Positions 9,102-20,140 of a stretch of DNA of 64,000 nucleotides are shown one piece after another. This DNA comes from an uncultured Eudoraea sp. GTDB lineage: Bacteria; Bacteroidota; Bacteroidia; Flavobacteriales; Flavobacteriaceae. The DNA lies in the NCBI RefSeq assembly GCF_947258525.1, contig NZ_CAMYIP010000049.1, positions 19,593-83,592 of the forward strand, read 5' to 3'. The notes below the pieces were generated by a model, which was not told the origin of the DNA, did no database searches, and saw only the letters and a list, made by a program, of their open reading frames with translations. Position numbers and translations under genes: made by a program. Each line of letters starts with the position of its first letter. The stretch's first letter is position 1.

Positions 9102-9662
9102 ATGCTAAAAAAAGAGCTTCGATTAAGCTACCTTCAATTAAGAAATGAATTGTCTTCAGAAGCAATTTCAAACTACAGTTTAGAAATTGCTAACAGGGTA
9201 CTGGTTTTACCTGTATGGACATGTAATTATTACCACCTTTTTTTACCGATCACGGAAAACAATGAAATTGATACCAGTTTCATTCTATCTGTTTTACAGG
9301 GAAAAGATAAAAATATTGTGCTCCCAAAAGTATTAGACGAAACCGGTCTGATTCATTATTTACTTACAGACAATACCGTTTTAAGAAAAAACAAATGGAA
9401 TATTCCGGAACCTGTGGACGGACTGGAGGTATCTCCACCTAAAATAGACGTCGTATTTATTCCCCTTTTAGCATTCGATAAACAAGGTTACAGGGTGGGC
9501 TATGGCAAAGGTTTCTACGATAAATTTTTAAAGGAATGTCGCGAAGATGTTATAAAAATAGGTCTTTCCTTATTTAAGCCTGTGGATAAAATTAGTGATA
9601 CTCAGGAGCATGATATTTTGATGGATTACTGCGTTACTCCCGAGAAAATCTATGCTTTTTAA
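9102..9662 (+). CDS. 5-formyltetrahydrofolate cyclo-ligase
   Basis: This enzyme converts 5-formyltetrahydrofolate to 5,10-methenyltetrahydrofolate with ATP, returning a dead-end folate to the one-carbon pool. The 186 residues match the family length. The N-terminal KKELRLSYLQLRNEL and the nucleotide/folate loop VGYGKGFYDKFL (about 137-148) are the diagnostic parts. Upstream is the 513-bp AT-rich gap, and I see no exact -7 box. Its stop overlaps that of the convergent lspA gene by 4 nt (TTAA serves both). Confidence 0.94.
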   Translation: MLKKELRLSYLQLRNELSSEAISNYSLEIANRVLVLPVWTCNYYHLFLPITENNEIDTSFILSVLQGKDKNIVLPKVLDETGLIHYLLTDNTVLRKNKWNIPEPVDGLEVSPPKIDVVFIPLLAFDKQGYRVGYGKGFYDKFLKECREDVIKIGLSLFKPVDKISDTQEHDILMDYCVTPEKIYAF

Positions 9663-10279
9663 GCTTCTTTTTTTTCGAAAGCCTTTTTATTAAATACAAT
9701 TAATATTCCTACTCCAGTGCTGATAGCAGTATCGGCCACATTAAATACCGGCTCAAAAAATCGAAAATTATTCCCCCCAACAATGGGAACCCATTCGGGC
9801 CAATTGGCGTCAATTAGTGGAAAATAAAGCATGTCCACTACTTTACCATAAAATAAACTGCCATAGGGCTCTTCAGAAAATAAGCTTGCTACCTGGTTAT
9901 AACTGTCATTAAAAAGTATCCCATAAAACAAAGAATCAAGAATATTCCCTAGTGCACCGGCAAAAATCAACGAAACAGCTGTAACAAGAGTTGCTGTTGC
10001 GTTCTTCTTAATAATGTCATATAACCAATATCCAATTCCTACTATTGCAAAAAGGCGAAAAACCGTAAGTACCAATTTGCCAATTTTATCCGATACAGGA
10101 AGAATATCACTTAATTTGGCGCCCCAGGCCGCGCCTTCATTCTCAATAAAAAGAATTCTAAACCAGGAAAAAACTTCCACTGATTCTCCAAGTTCAAAAT
10201 TTGTTTTAATATATATTTTACTGAGCTGATCTATTAGTAAAACAATTGCTATAATAAGCAGAGACCTCTTTATATTCAT
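9659..10279 (-). CDS. lspA: Lipoprotein signal peptidase (signal peptidase II)
   Basis: LspA cleaves signal peptides from diacylglyceryl-modified prolipoproteins in the inner membrane; several lipoproteins in this window would be clients. It is a four-span membrane protein with the conserved DQLSKIYI near residue 17. A variant NEGAAWG loop stands in place of NxGxAFG. The catalytic aspartates are in VVDMLYFP and FNVADTAIS. At 206 residues it is longer than the roughly 160-residue enzyme of Escherichia coli, because of an insert between the catalytic motifs that is usual in Bacteroidota. It follows ileS and the DksA-like gene on the same strand, but after a 271-bp gap. Confidence 0.96.
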   Translation of the reverse strand: MNIKRSLLIIAIVLLIDQLSKIYIKTNFELGESVEVFSWFRILFIENEGAAWGAKLSDILPVSDKIGKLVLTVFRLFAIVGIGYWLYDIIKKNATATLVTAVSLIFAGALGNILDSLFYGILFNDSYNQVASLFSEEPYGSLFYGKVVDMLYFPLIDANWPEWVPIVGGNNFRFFEPVFNVADTAISTGVGILIVFNKKAFEKKEA

Positions 10280-10550
10280 TCTTTTTCAAAATAGATTCGG
10301 CTAAAATAGGGATTATTCTACCAACAAAAGGCAAGGCTGCTCATTTTAAATAGTCCATTGGAAAATATGAACCTAACCGGATTATTCAACTACTATCCCC
10401 TCTTGGCAAAATATATAAAATTCAAAGGGAATTGATATTAGTATATTAATATCTCAAACAAAAGACACTTCATAAAAGTGCAGTAAAACTAATGCTTGAA
10501 ACCCAAATTCTCAGAAGAATAACCAACAAGAGACAAAGCGTATATACCCT

Positions 10551-10934
10551 TTATTTTTGCATGTTTTTGGCCTCGATGCTAAGTGTAGCATGAGGTACAA
10601 GCTTCAGGCGTTCTTTATTAATAAGCTTGCCTGTTACCCTACAAATACCATAGGTCTTATTTTCTATCCTCAGCAATGCATTCTTAAGATCCCTGATGAA
10701 TTTTTCCTGGCGTATTGCCAACTGAGTGTTGGCTTCCTTACTCATGGTCTCTGAACCTTCTTCGAAAGCCTTGAAAGTTGGAGAGGTATCATCCGTTCCA
10801 TTATTCCCATCGTTCATATATGAACTCCTGAGTAATTCTAAATGGCTTTTAGCTTTTTCAATCTTCTCTTCTATAAGTACCTTGAACTCATTTAATTCTT
10901 TATCGGTATACCTTACTTTTAAATCTTGTCCCAT
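10551..10934 (-). CDS. TraR/DksA family protein
   Basis: This 127-residue protein of the DksA/TraR family probably modulates RNA polymerase through its secondary channel. The N-terminal two-thirds is a predicted coiled coil (KELNEFKVLIEEKIEKAKSHLELL ... REKFIRDLKNALLRIENKTYG). The C-terminal zinc-finger region reads YGICRVTGKLINKERLKLVPHAT. Only Cys98 remains of the four zinc cysteines, so metal binding is unlikely in the classical form; this reduced finger is common in Bacteroidota. The gene starts 4 nt after the ileS stop, so the two are an operon. The 271 bp between it and lspA hold no gene or clear terminator that I can see. Confidence 0.9.
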   Translation of the reverse strand: MGQDLKVRYTDKELNEFKVLIEEKIEKAKSHLELLRSSYMNDGNNGTDDTSPTFKAFEEGSETMSKEANTQLAIRQEKFIRDLKNALLRIENKTYGICRVTGKLINKERLKLVPHATLSIEAKNMQK

Positions 10935-10938
10935 AATT

Positions 10939-13900
10939 TTAGTGTTTTTGGATAGACAATTTTGTGTTTACATCATCAAAGGAAATGGCTACACCATCTT
11001 CCATTTGTTCTTCAAAATTAAGTTCGGAGGTTAAGGTTTCGTTTTTAATATAGCTAATATTACTCTTAACCGCTCTTTCGACTAAACCGTCCTTTAATAT
11101 TCTAATATCAATTTTATCTGTTACTTCAAATCCAGAGTCCTTTCTCAGATTTTGAATTCTATTTACAAGTTCGCGAGCTATCCCCTCTTGTTTTAGTTCC
11201 TCATCAATAGTTATATCCAAGGCTACCGTGAGGGAACCTGAAGTGGCCACCAGCCAGCCTTCTATATCCTGAGAAGATATCTCTACATCCTCTAACTGTA
11301 ATATAATACTTTTATTTTCTATTTCAAGTGAAATTTTACCTTCACGCTCAATTTTTTGAATGTCTTTTTGATCCAGATTGCTCACTGCCGCACTTATCAG
11401 CTTCATATCTTTGCCAAACCTTGGGCCCAGTACTTTGAAATTAGGCTTAATACGTTTTACCAATATCCCAGAGGCGTCATCCAGAAGCTTGATTTCCTTT
11501 ACATTAACCTCAGTTTTTATCAAATCTTCGACGGCTTCAATTTCTGAACGCTGTTTTTCATCCAAAACAGGGATCATTATTTTCTGCAATGGTTGGCGTA
11601 CCTTAATTTTTTCTTTCTGACGAATTGATAGGACAAGGGAAGATATGGTTTGCGCTTTTTGCATTTTACTTTCCAAATCCTTATTCACAAATTCAGTATT
11701 ATATTCTGGAAAGTTAGATAAATGGATGCTGTCAAAAAGATCTTTCCCGGTTGTTTTCGTCAAATCAATAAACAACCTATCCATAAAGAATGGTGCAATA
11801 GGTGCAGAGAGTTTAGCTATAGTAACTAAACAGGTGTATAATGTCTGATATGCAGAAACTTTGTCCTCCTGGTAATCCCCTTTCCAAAATCTTCTTCTGC
11901 TCAAACGAACATACCAGTTACTTAGGTTTTCCTGAACATAATCTGATATAGCCCTTGCAGCTTTGGTAGGTTCATAATTGTCATAAGACTCATCAACCCC
12001 TTTTATGAGGGTATGTAATTCAGATAAAATCCATTGGTCGATCTCTGGTCGATTTTCCAAAAGTATTTCTTCTTCTGCATACGTAAATTCGTCAATATTG
12101 GCATAAAGAGAAAAGAAAGAATAGGTGTTGTAAAGGGTTCCAAAAAACTTCCTTTTTACTTCCGCAATCCCCTCCACATCAAATTTAAGGTTATCCCATG
12201 GGTTGGCATTGGAAATTAGATACCAACGAGTTGCATCCGGGCCAAATTCCTTTATAGTCATCCAGGGATCTGCTGCATTTCCGAGGCGTTTAGACATTTT
12301 CTTGCCTTCCTTGTCTAAAACCAAGCCATTAGATACTACATTCTTATATGCCACCGAATCAAAAACCATGGTAGCAATAGCGTGTAAAGTATAAAACCAG
12401 CCTCTTGTCTGGTCAACCCCTTCCGCTATAAAATCTGCCGGAAAAGTCTCGCGCTTATCAATACGTTCTTTATTTTCAAAAGGATAGTGCCATTGTGCAT
12501 AAGGCATAGACCCGCTGTCAAACCAAACGTCAATAAGGTCATTCTCTCGCTTCATTGGTTTGCCTGAATCTGAAACCAGGATGATCTGATCAACAATATT
12601 TTTGTGAAGATCTATCTTATCATAATTCTCTTCACTCATGTTTCCTAACTCAAAATCGGCAAACGCTTCAGATTTCATAAAACCGGCCTTAACTGATCTG
12701 ATCATTTCCTCTTTCAATTGTTCTACTGAACCAATAATAATTTCTTCATTACCATCTTCAGTCCTCCAAATTGGCAATGGTACACCCCAAAATCTGGACC
12801 TTGAAAGATTCCAATCGTTTGCACTCGCAAGCCAATTCCCAAATCTCCTTTCGCCTGTGGCCTTGGGTTTCCAATTGATTGTTTGGTTGAGCTCATACAT
12901 GCGTTCCCGAACATCGGTTATTTTAATAAACCATGAATCTAAGGGGTAATATAATATGGGCTTATCAGTACGCCAGCAGTTGGGATAGCTGTGAACGTAT
13001 TTTTCAACTTTAAAGGCCTTATTTTCTTCTTTTAAACGAATGGCGATTTCAACATCAACCGAACGCTCCGGAGCTTTCCCATCTTCATAATATTCATTTT
13101 TAACATATTTCCCGGCTAATTCTCCCATTTCCTTGCGGAATTTGCCTTGCAAGTCAACCAGTGGAACTGGATTACTGTTTTCATCCAATACCAACAACGG
13201 AGGTACAGGCGGATTTGCCTTTTGAGCCACCTGCATATCGTCTGCACCAAAAGTGGGTGCGGTATGAACTATCCCAGTACCATCTTCAGTAGTAACAAAA
13301 TCGCCTTCTATAACCCTGAATGCATTTTCGGGATTACTGTAAGGTTGTGCATAATCAATTAGCTGCTCATATTTTATTCCTGCTAAATCTTCCCCCGTAC
13401 AAGATCCCTGTACATAATAAGGTATTTTTTTATCATCCTTAGAAAAAGATGACAGTTCTCCCTCATTTTCAACCTCATAAAATTTACCTGTAAACTGCTG
13501 ACTTACCAGGTTTTTTGCAAGAATAACAGTTATTGGTCTAAATGTATATTGATTGTATGTTCTTACCCACACGTATTGAATTTTTGGCCCAACGGTGAGT
13601 GCTGTATTTGAGGGCAGTGTCCAGGGTGTAGTTGTCCATGCCAGTAAATAGAGTTCGTTTTTAAACGGTTCCAGAAATTCAGGCAGTGAACTATTTATAA
13701 TTTTAAATTGAGCAGTTACTGTTGTATCAGTTATGTCCTGATATGTTCCCGGCATGTTTAATTCATGAGAACTTAAACCTGTACCTGCTTTTGGCGAATA
13801 AGGCTGAATTGTATATCCTTTATAGATCAGTCCTTTGTCGTAAATCTGTTTTAACAGCCACCAAACAGTTTCCATGTATTTGGGCTTGTAGGTAATGTAT

Positions 13901-14340
13901 GGATCATCCATATCTACCCAGTACCCCATTTTTTCTGTGAGATCATTCCAGGCATCTGTATAGCGCATTACTGCTTTCTTACAAGCCTCATTGTATTCTT
14001 CTACGGAAATCTTTACACCGATATCCTCCTTTGTTATTCCCAGTTCTTTCTCTACACCCAGTTCAATAGGCAGACCATGTGTATCCCAGCCTGCTTTTCG
14101 CTTAACCTGAAACCCCTTCATAGTCTTATATCTGGGGAAAATATCCTTAATGGTTCGGGAAATTACGTGGTGAATTCCGGGCATTCCATTTGCAGAGGGT
14201 GGTCCTTCATAAAAAACATAGCTTGCCTGTCCATCTCTTGTGGATACACTTTTTTCAAAAATATCCCGAGTTTTCCAAAATTGAAGTATTTCTTCTCCAA
14301 TCTTAGATAAATCCAACCCTTTATATTCCGCAAACTTCAT
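10939..14340 (-). CDS. ileS: Isoleucyl-tRNA synthetase
   Basis: This class I synthetase charges tRNA-Ile in the cytoplasm. At 1133 residues it is the long form found in Bacteroidota, rather than the roughly 940-residue E. coli type. The ATP-binding HIGH-like motif is GIHH (55-58, in SANGMPGIHHVISRTIKDI) and the second ATP motif is KMSKR in DKEGKKMSKRLGNAADPW. The editing (CP1) domain is present (LLAWTTTPWTLPSNTALTVGP, VHTAPTFGADD). The C-terminal anticodon-binding and DUF5915-like regions end in SIQKH. The start is supported by a Shine-Dalgarno-like AAAGGAGA and an exact -7 box upstream. Confidence 0.98.
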   Translation of the reverse strand: MKFAEYKGLDLSKIGEEILQFWKTRDIFEKSVSTRDGQASYVFYEGPPSANGMPGIHHVISRTIKDIFPRYKTMKGFQVKRKAGWDTHGLPIELGVEKELGITKEDIGVKISVEEYNEACKKAVMRYTDAWNDLTEKMGYWVDMDDPYITYKPKYMETVWWLLKQIYDKGLIYKGYTIQPYSPKAGTGLSSHELNMPGTYQDITDTTVTAQFKIINSSLPEFLEPFKNELYLLAWTTTPWTLPSNTALTVGPKIQYVWVRTYNQYTFRPITVILAKNLVSQQFTGKFYEVENEGELSSFSKDDKKIPYYVQGSCTGEDLAGIKYEQLIDYAQPYSNPENAFRVIEGDFVTTEDGTGIVHTAPTFGADDMQVAQKANPPVPPLLVLDENSNPVPLVDLQGKFRKEMGELAGKYVKNEYYEDGKAPERSVDVEIAIRLKEENKAFKVEKYVHSYPNCWRTDKPILYYPLDSWFIKITDVRERMYELNQTINWKPKATGERRFGNWLASANDWNLSRSRFWGVPLPIWRTEDGNEEIIIGSVEQLKEEMIRSVKAGFMKSEAFADFELGNMSEENYDKIDLHKNIVDQIILVSDSGKPMKRENDLIDVWFDSGSMPYAQWHYPFENKERIDKRETFPADFIAEGVDQTRGWFYTLHAIATMVFDSVAYKNVVSNGLVLDKEGKKMSKRLGNAADPWMTIKEFGPDATRWYLISNANPWDNLKFDVEGIAEVKRKFFGTLYNTYSFFSLYANIDEFTYAEEEILLENRPEIDQWILSELHTLIKGVDESYDNYEPTKAARAISDYVQENLSNWYVRLSRRRFWKGDYQEDKVSAYQTLYTCLVTIAKLSAPIAPFFMDRLFIDLTKTTGKDLFDSIHLSNFPEYNTEFVNKDLESKMQKAQTISSLVLSIRQKEKIKVRQPLQKIMIPVLDEKQRSEIEAVEDLIKTEVNVKEIKLLDDASGILVKRIKPNFKVLGPRFGKDMKLISAAVSNLDQKDIQKIEREGKISLEIENKSIILQLEDVEISSQDIEGWLVATSGSLTVALDITIDEELKQEGIARELVNRIQNLRKDSGFEVTDKIDIRILKDGLVERAVKSNISYIKNETLTSELNFEEQMEDGVAISFDDVNTKLSIQKH

Positions 14341-14373
14341 ACGAATGGTCTCCTTTGGTATAAATTAAGGCTG

Positions 14374-14381
14374 CAAAATTA
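14374..14381 (-). promoter_or_regulatory. Bacteroidota -7 promoter element of ileS
   Basis: The minus strand reads TAATTTTG, an exact TAnnTTTG, about 33 nt before the ileS ATG. It separates the ileS transcript from the broken TonB receptor gene upstream. Confidence 0.45.
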
Positions 14382-14417
14382 AGGAATTAGAATGAAATTA
14401 TCGATCCTATTTTAATC

Positions 14418-16666
14418 TCAAAACCGAAAACTTGCTCCCAGTATGAAATTAATACCTGCAGCAGTAATTCCGGATGAATAAGGACGATACCTTTGATTGG
14501 TAAAATTCTCAATGGCAAAAGTCAGTTTTAAAGGATCTGCAATTTGATACTGAGACCTTAAATTCAAGGTGTACCAGGAAGGCGAATAAGGATTGCCATT
14601 TGTGTCTTTAGCATAGATATAACTTTTATTTATTTCAGAAATCGCAAGGTTTTCAAAAGATATTTCACCATTATAATTCAAAAAAAGATCTGCTTTCAAC
14701 CTTTGGTTTCTCCAAACAAGATGAAAATCAGCAAATGTCGGGGGAGCATGTCTGGCCGGAGTGTCATTGCCGTTTTCATCCTCTTCGGTTCCCTCAGTGA
14801 AAGTTAAATTAGACATGATGGAGAAATTTTCAGAAAGAAATGCCTGCAACCCAACCTCCAAACCATAAACATATGCATTGGAAGCATTCTGTATGGCCTG
14901 TACATTACTTAATTCCCCATTATAAATAATTTCTTCTTCCCCGTTAAACAGATAATCCCTCCGGACAAGAGCGTCTATCAGATAGGTGTAATATGCCGCA
15001 CCTTTTAACACTAACTTATCTTTAAAATTCTTTTGTACTCCAAATTCAGCGTTATAGGCATATTCAGGTTTTAGATCGGGATTCGGCACCACTACCGAAC
15101 CTGGTTCAGAGTCAAATACCTTGCCTATATCATCAATATTTGGAGCTCTAAAACCGGTTGCTCCGTTTAGTGTGAACTGCAAGTCGGCTTTTGGAAACCA
15201 GCTAAATCCAATGTTTCCGGTAAAAGCCCCATTATTCAAATCTGCATTATCAAAAGGAAAAGGATAGAAGGTTGTATCAAAATCTGCATTAATCCAGACA
15301 TGGCTATACCTAATCCCCGCCAACCATGTGAAATTCGGCTTTGATTTGAATTCGCTGTTTAAATATGCCGCAAGGGTCTGCCAGGTACTATATTTTCTTT
15401 TGTTGTATTGCGAATAGGGTCCTGAAATTGCCTTTCATTTCTACTCTCCTTAAAATTCTGGAAAGCCCCCGTAATTCGCAATCCATCATAAAACCTGCCT
15501 CGGCCTTTATTAGAAACCTGCATGTTTCCCATAAACCATTTTTGAGGCCCGTAAAACCATTCAGCAGAGCGCAAACCAGTTCCAGTACTGTCTGGTCTTA
15601 TTAATCTATCGTACCTGGAATAATCTGAAGTACCGGACAAAAATAATCCCAAATCATAACTCCAATTGTTATTTGGTCTAAAGGAAATTTTTTGCATTAG
15701 ATTAATTTGATCATAGCTTGTTGGGATTTGGATACGTGGATTTTCATTTTGGACTAATACATCCTGGCCATTTAGTCGTTTCACATACTGATTTCTAAGA
15801 TAGGAATCCGGACCATGGCTTCCCATTTTTAGATCGCTAAAGTTATTGTAGGACGCACTTGTTAAAAAAGCCCATTTTTGCGACCCTATGTTGATATCAA
15901 AATGTCCTGTATTTTCATCATTTCCAGAAGCATATCTATAGTTCATACTCCCTGAAATTTCCAAACTTTCAACAGTTGAAAATTGTGGTTTATTGGTAAT
16001 GAAATTCATTACCCCTCCAATAGCATCACTTCCATATATAACTGATCCTGGTCCAAAAACTACTTCGGTATTCTTAACCGTAAAAGGGTCTATGGATATG
16101 ATGTTCTGAATATTACCTCCTCTAAAAATAGCATTATTCATACGTACACCATCTACTGATAACACCAGCCTGTTTGTTGCAAAACCGCGGATCATAGGGC
16201 TTCCACCTCCTAACTGGCTCTTCTGCACAAATATTTTCCCGCTGCTCTGCAAGAGATCTGCTGAAGTTTGTGGGTTTGTAAATGCTATTGCTTGTGCGTT
16301 TATGGAAACTATTTTTTGCGGTATATCCTTTTTTTGTTGTTCCCACTTGGAAATAGACATAACCACTTCATCCAGTTGTTCGCGCTTTAAACTAAAATAA
16401 ACCTTACCTCCTCTTTTTAATAGTAGTTGCTTAGTAGATCTTTTAGTTTGATAACTAAGGTGCCTTAGTGTAATACGCTCGTTCCTGTCAAAAACAGATA
16501 TATCACATTTTCCGTCAAAATCGGAAAGGACCGTTTTTGATTTATCATTATTGTAAAGAACGGCATTAATTACAGGCTCCTTTGTTTCCGCATCAAGGAG
16601 AGTTATCTCCTGACCAGATACGAGGTTAGCAAATAGAAGTATAATAAGAAAAATTCCCCTATGCAT
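14418..16666 (-). pseudogene. TonB-dependent receptor, haem/haemoglobin-type, disrupted
   Basis: This would be an outer-membrane receptor importing a ligand with TonB energy. It lies in two frames. The upstream part (16666-15359, 435 codons) has a signal peptide and a carboxypeptidase-D-like regulatory domain (about 20-100). It then has the plug (QLGGGSPMIRGFATNRLVLSVDGVRMNN) and the first barrel strands, then stops after RNTTKENIVPGRPLRHI. The downstream part resumes in another frame as KYSTWQTLAAYLNSEFKSKPNFTWLAGIRYSHVW and runs to the barrel end GINFILGASFRF. The C-terminus (RPYSSGITAAGINF) resembles haemoglobin/transferrin-type receptors. From memory of the family, several tens of residues normally separate NTTKEN from the TWQTLAAY strand, so I infer an internal deletion plus frame loss. 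The track's start at 15323 is a TTG inside the frame, not a real start. Confidence 0.85.
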
Positions 16667-16667
16667 T

Positions 16668-17387
16668 TTAGCTAAAAACTTCGTTCAAAATAGCAAGTGA
16701 TCTGGGTTTTTTAAAACCGTGCAAATGTACTTCAAAATAGAGTACAAGGGATTGTAATAATTCTTGCCTGGTTTTTTTGCCCATCCTAACTTTATGGATA
16801 GCATCAAAATTTATGCCCAAAAATGCTTTAAAGTGTTCAAGGGCTTCTTCTTTAAGAATTGGATTCATCCCCGGGGTCTCAATAAATGCACCTTCAGCCA
16901 AATCAAAATAAGGGTAATTCATATTTGTTGTGTCCGGATAAAACCCTAAATATTTAGATAAGCCCAATAGGAAAAACAAATGAAAGTTGTTAATGTTATC
17001 ATGGGTATCCAACCATTGAAGCGATGCCTCCAGAAAACGGAATAAGTCTTCGTTTTGTTCCTCTTCAAATATGCTGTTAACAAGTATTTCAGCCAAAAAT
17101 AAGACCATTGCATTTTTAGCGATGTCTGTATGAGCACTTTGATAAGGGTAACTTACTTTAGCATCTATTAATCGTTCTAAAGTCCCTTTATTTTTGTGAT
17201 TTACAACTATTTCCAGTTGCGTTAAGGGTTGAAAGTAGGCGGTTTTTAATTTTCCTTTTTTAGAAGTTAAGATTCCTTTAAGGAGATAGGATTTTAATCC
17301 ATCTGAGTAAGTAAACGCTTTTACAATTAAACTTGTATCCCCATACTTAATAGAAGATAGAATTAAAGCTTTAGTGGTAATTTGCAT
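16668..17387 (-). CDS. recO: DNA repair protein RecO
   Basis: RecO works with RecR to load RecA onto SSB-coated single-stranded DNA in the RecFOR gap-repair pathway. The 239-residue protein starts with the OB-fold segment MQITTKALILSSIKYGDTSLIVKAFTYSDGLKSYLLKG. A helical C-terminal part follows (MVLFLAEILVNSIFEEEQNEDLFRFLEASLQWLD). The zinc-finger cysteines seen in some RecO proteins are absent, as is usual in this group. It is 1 nt upstream of the TonB receptor pseudogene, so the two shared a transcript; this gene order is common in Flavobacteriaceae. Confidence 0.94.
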   Translation of the reverse strand: MQITTKALILSSIKYGDTSLIVKAFTYSDGLKSYLLKGILTSKKGKLKTAYFQPLTQLEIVVNHKNKGTLERLIDAKVSYPYQSAHTDIAKNAMVLFLAEILVNSIFEEEQNEDLFRFLEASLQWLDTHDNINNFHLFFLLGLSKYLGFYPDTTNMNYPYFDLAEGAFIETPGMNPILKEEALEHFKAFLGINFDAIHKVRMGKKTRQELLQSLVLYFEVHLHGFKKPRSLAILNEVFS

Positions 17388-17427
17388 CTATTGTGCTTAG
17401 AATAAAGCAAAGATAGGTTGAATTAAT

Positions 17428-17499
17428 AAAAAAATCAGAAAGGCGGTTTTAGAGACTAAAACTTTCACAAAATTGAAAGCTCATTTCCTAAAACCGCCT
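17428..17499 (-). terminator. Terminator after gdhA with an alternative hairpin
   Basis: AGGCGGTTTTAG and CTAAAACCGCCT form a perfect 12-bp stem around a 35-nt loop that itself contains a CTTTC/GAAAG stem. On the minus strand a T-rich run (TTTCTGATTTTTTT) follows. The loop also carries a second CTAAAAC (17456-17462), which can pair with GTTTTAG (17446-17452) across a 3-nt loop and would break the long stem. It lies between the gdhA stop and recO start, so it could control read-through into recO. Confidence 0.7.
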
Positions 17500-17515
17500 A
17501 TTATCTTAATACTAA

Positions 17516-18874
<1,359 letters not shown>

Positions 18875-18907
18875 CTAAGGTTTTTTGTTGAATTAAAAAT
18901 TCAAGCG

Positions 18908-18915
18908 CAAAATTA
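18908..18915 (-). promoter_or_regulatory. Bacteroidota -7 promoter element of gdhA
   Basis: The minus strand reads TAATTTTG, an exact TAnnTTTG, with about 48 nt to the gdhA ATG. The rest of the 104-bp gap to the cystathionine gamma-synthase pseudogene shows nothing further. Confidence 0.4.
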
Positions 18916-18963
18916 TACCTTTTCTGTAATTTAAAGGGGCTTTTTTTAAAAATATGATAAAAT

Positions 18964-20122
18964 TTATCCGATTGCCTGTTCCAGATCAGAAATAAGATCC
19001 TGGCCATCTTCAATTCCCACACTTAGTCTGATAAGAGAATCAACGACTCCACTTTTTTCCCGTTCTTTTTTTGGAATACTGGCATGGGTCATACTTGCCG
19101 GGTGGCCTGCTAAACTCTCCACTCCTCCCAATGATTCTGCAAGCGTGAAGACCTTTAGTTTTTCTACAATTGCAACGGCATCCTTAAAACTGCTTCCTTT
19201 GGGTATAAAGGATATCATTCCACCATATGCTTTCATTTGTTTTGTGGCAACATCATGATTGGGATGATTTTTAAAACCAGGCCAATAGACCTTTTCAATT
19301 TTTGGATGCGCAAGTAAATATTCTGCAATTAGTTTTCCATTTTCACAATGCCGCTGCATTCTTACATGCAACGTTTTAATCCCTCTTAGAACTAAAAAAC
19401 TATCCATTGGGCCACACACAGCTCCACTGGCGTTTTGAATGAAATATAATTTCTCTGCCAAGACTGCATCTTTCACAACTAAAGCGCCTACGACCACGTC
19501 GCTATGTCCGCCAAGATATTTGGTGGCAGAATGCATTACTATATCAGCTCCTAAATCCAGAGGTTGCTGCAAATAGGGAGTTGCGAAAGTATTATCCACC
19601 GCCATAAGCAGTTTATTACTTTTGGCCAATTCTGAAACCGACCGCCTTAATGTCAATTACATTCATCATTGGATTAGTTGGAGTTTCAACCCAAATTAAT
19701 TTCGTATTTGAATTAATTAAGGCAGCAATATTAGCTACTTCCTGCATACCTATGAAATGAAATTTAATCCCGTATTTTTCAAAGATCTGTCGGAAAAGGC
19801 GATAGCTACCACCGTACAGATCATTCGTTGAAATTACCTCATCACCTGGCTCTAATAGTTTAATAACTGCGTCCATAGCCGCCAATCCACTCGCGAATGC
19901 CAATCCATGATTTCCATTTTCAATACTGGCAAGGGCATCTTCCAATGCACTCCTTGTTGGGTTAGCACTACGAGAGTATTCAAAACCCATATGCTCACCA
20001 GGACTAGTTTGGGCATAGGTAGACGTCTGATAAATCGGAGGCATTACAGCACCGTAGGCCTTGTCCGGCTTTTGTCCCCCATGTATTACCTTACTATTAA
20101 ATCTTAATTTCTTGTCGCTCAT
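18964..20122 (-). pseudogene. Cystathionine gamma-synthase-type PLP enzyme, frameshifted by a 4-bp duplication
   Basis: This is a Cys/Met-metabolism PLP enzyme, best read as a cystathionine gamma-synthase or lyase. It spans two overlapping frames. The first (20122-19616) holds YSRSANPTRSALE and NDLYGGSYRLFRQIF and ends WVETPTNPMMNVIDIKAV, then goes wrong. The second (from 19656) restores SELAKSNKLLMAVDNTFATPYLQQPL and carries the PLP lysine in HSATKYLGGHSDVVVG. At the junction the minus strand reads GCGGTCGGTTTCAGAA, in which CGGT is present twice in tandem. With one copy removed the frame reads IDIKAVSELAK and gives one protein of about 384 residues, the normal family size. So the gene is broken by a single CGGT duplication (19637-19644), or the sequence has an error there. 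The exact substrate cannot be told from sequence. Confidence 0.9.
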
Positions 20123-20140
20123 ATTTTAAATTTATGTTCA

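Noticed and set aside
14418-15323. Independent 301-residue gene starting at 15323
   Set aside because: The start is a TTG inside a barrel strand (TWLAGIRYSHVW) and the sequence is plainly the C-terminal half of the TonB receptor.
19616-19656. Programmed frameshift in the cystathionine gamma-synthase gene
   Set aside because: The junction is a tandem CGGT duplication, not a slippery heptamer, and no stimulatory structure is seen. No programmed frameshift is known for this enzyme family.
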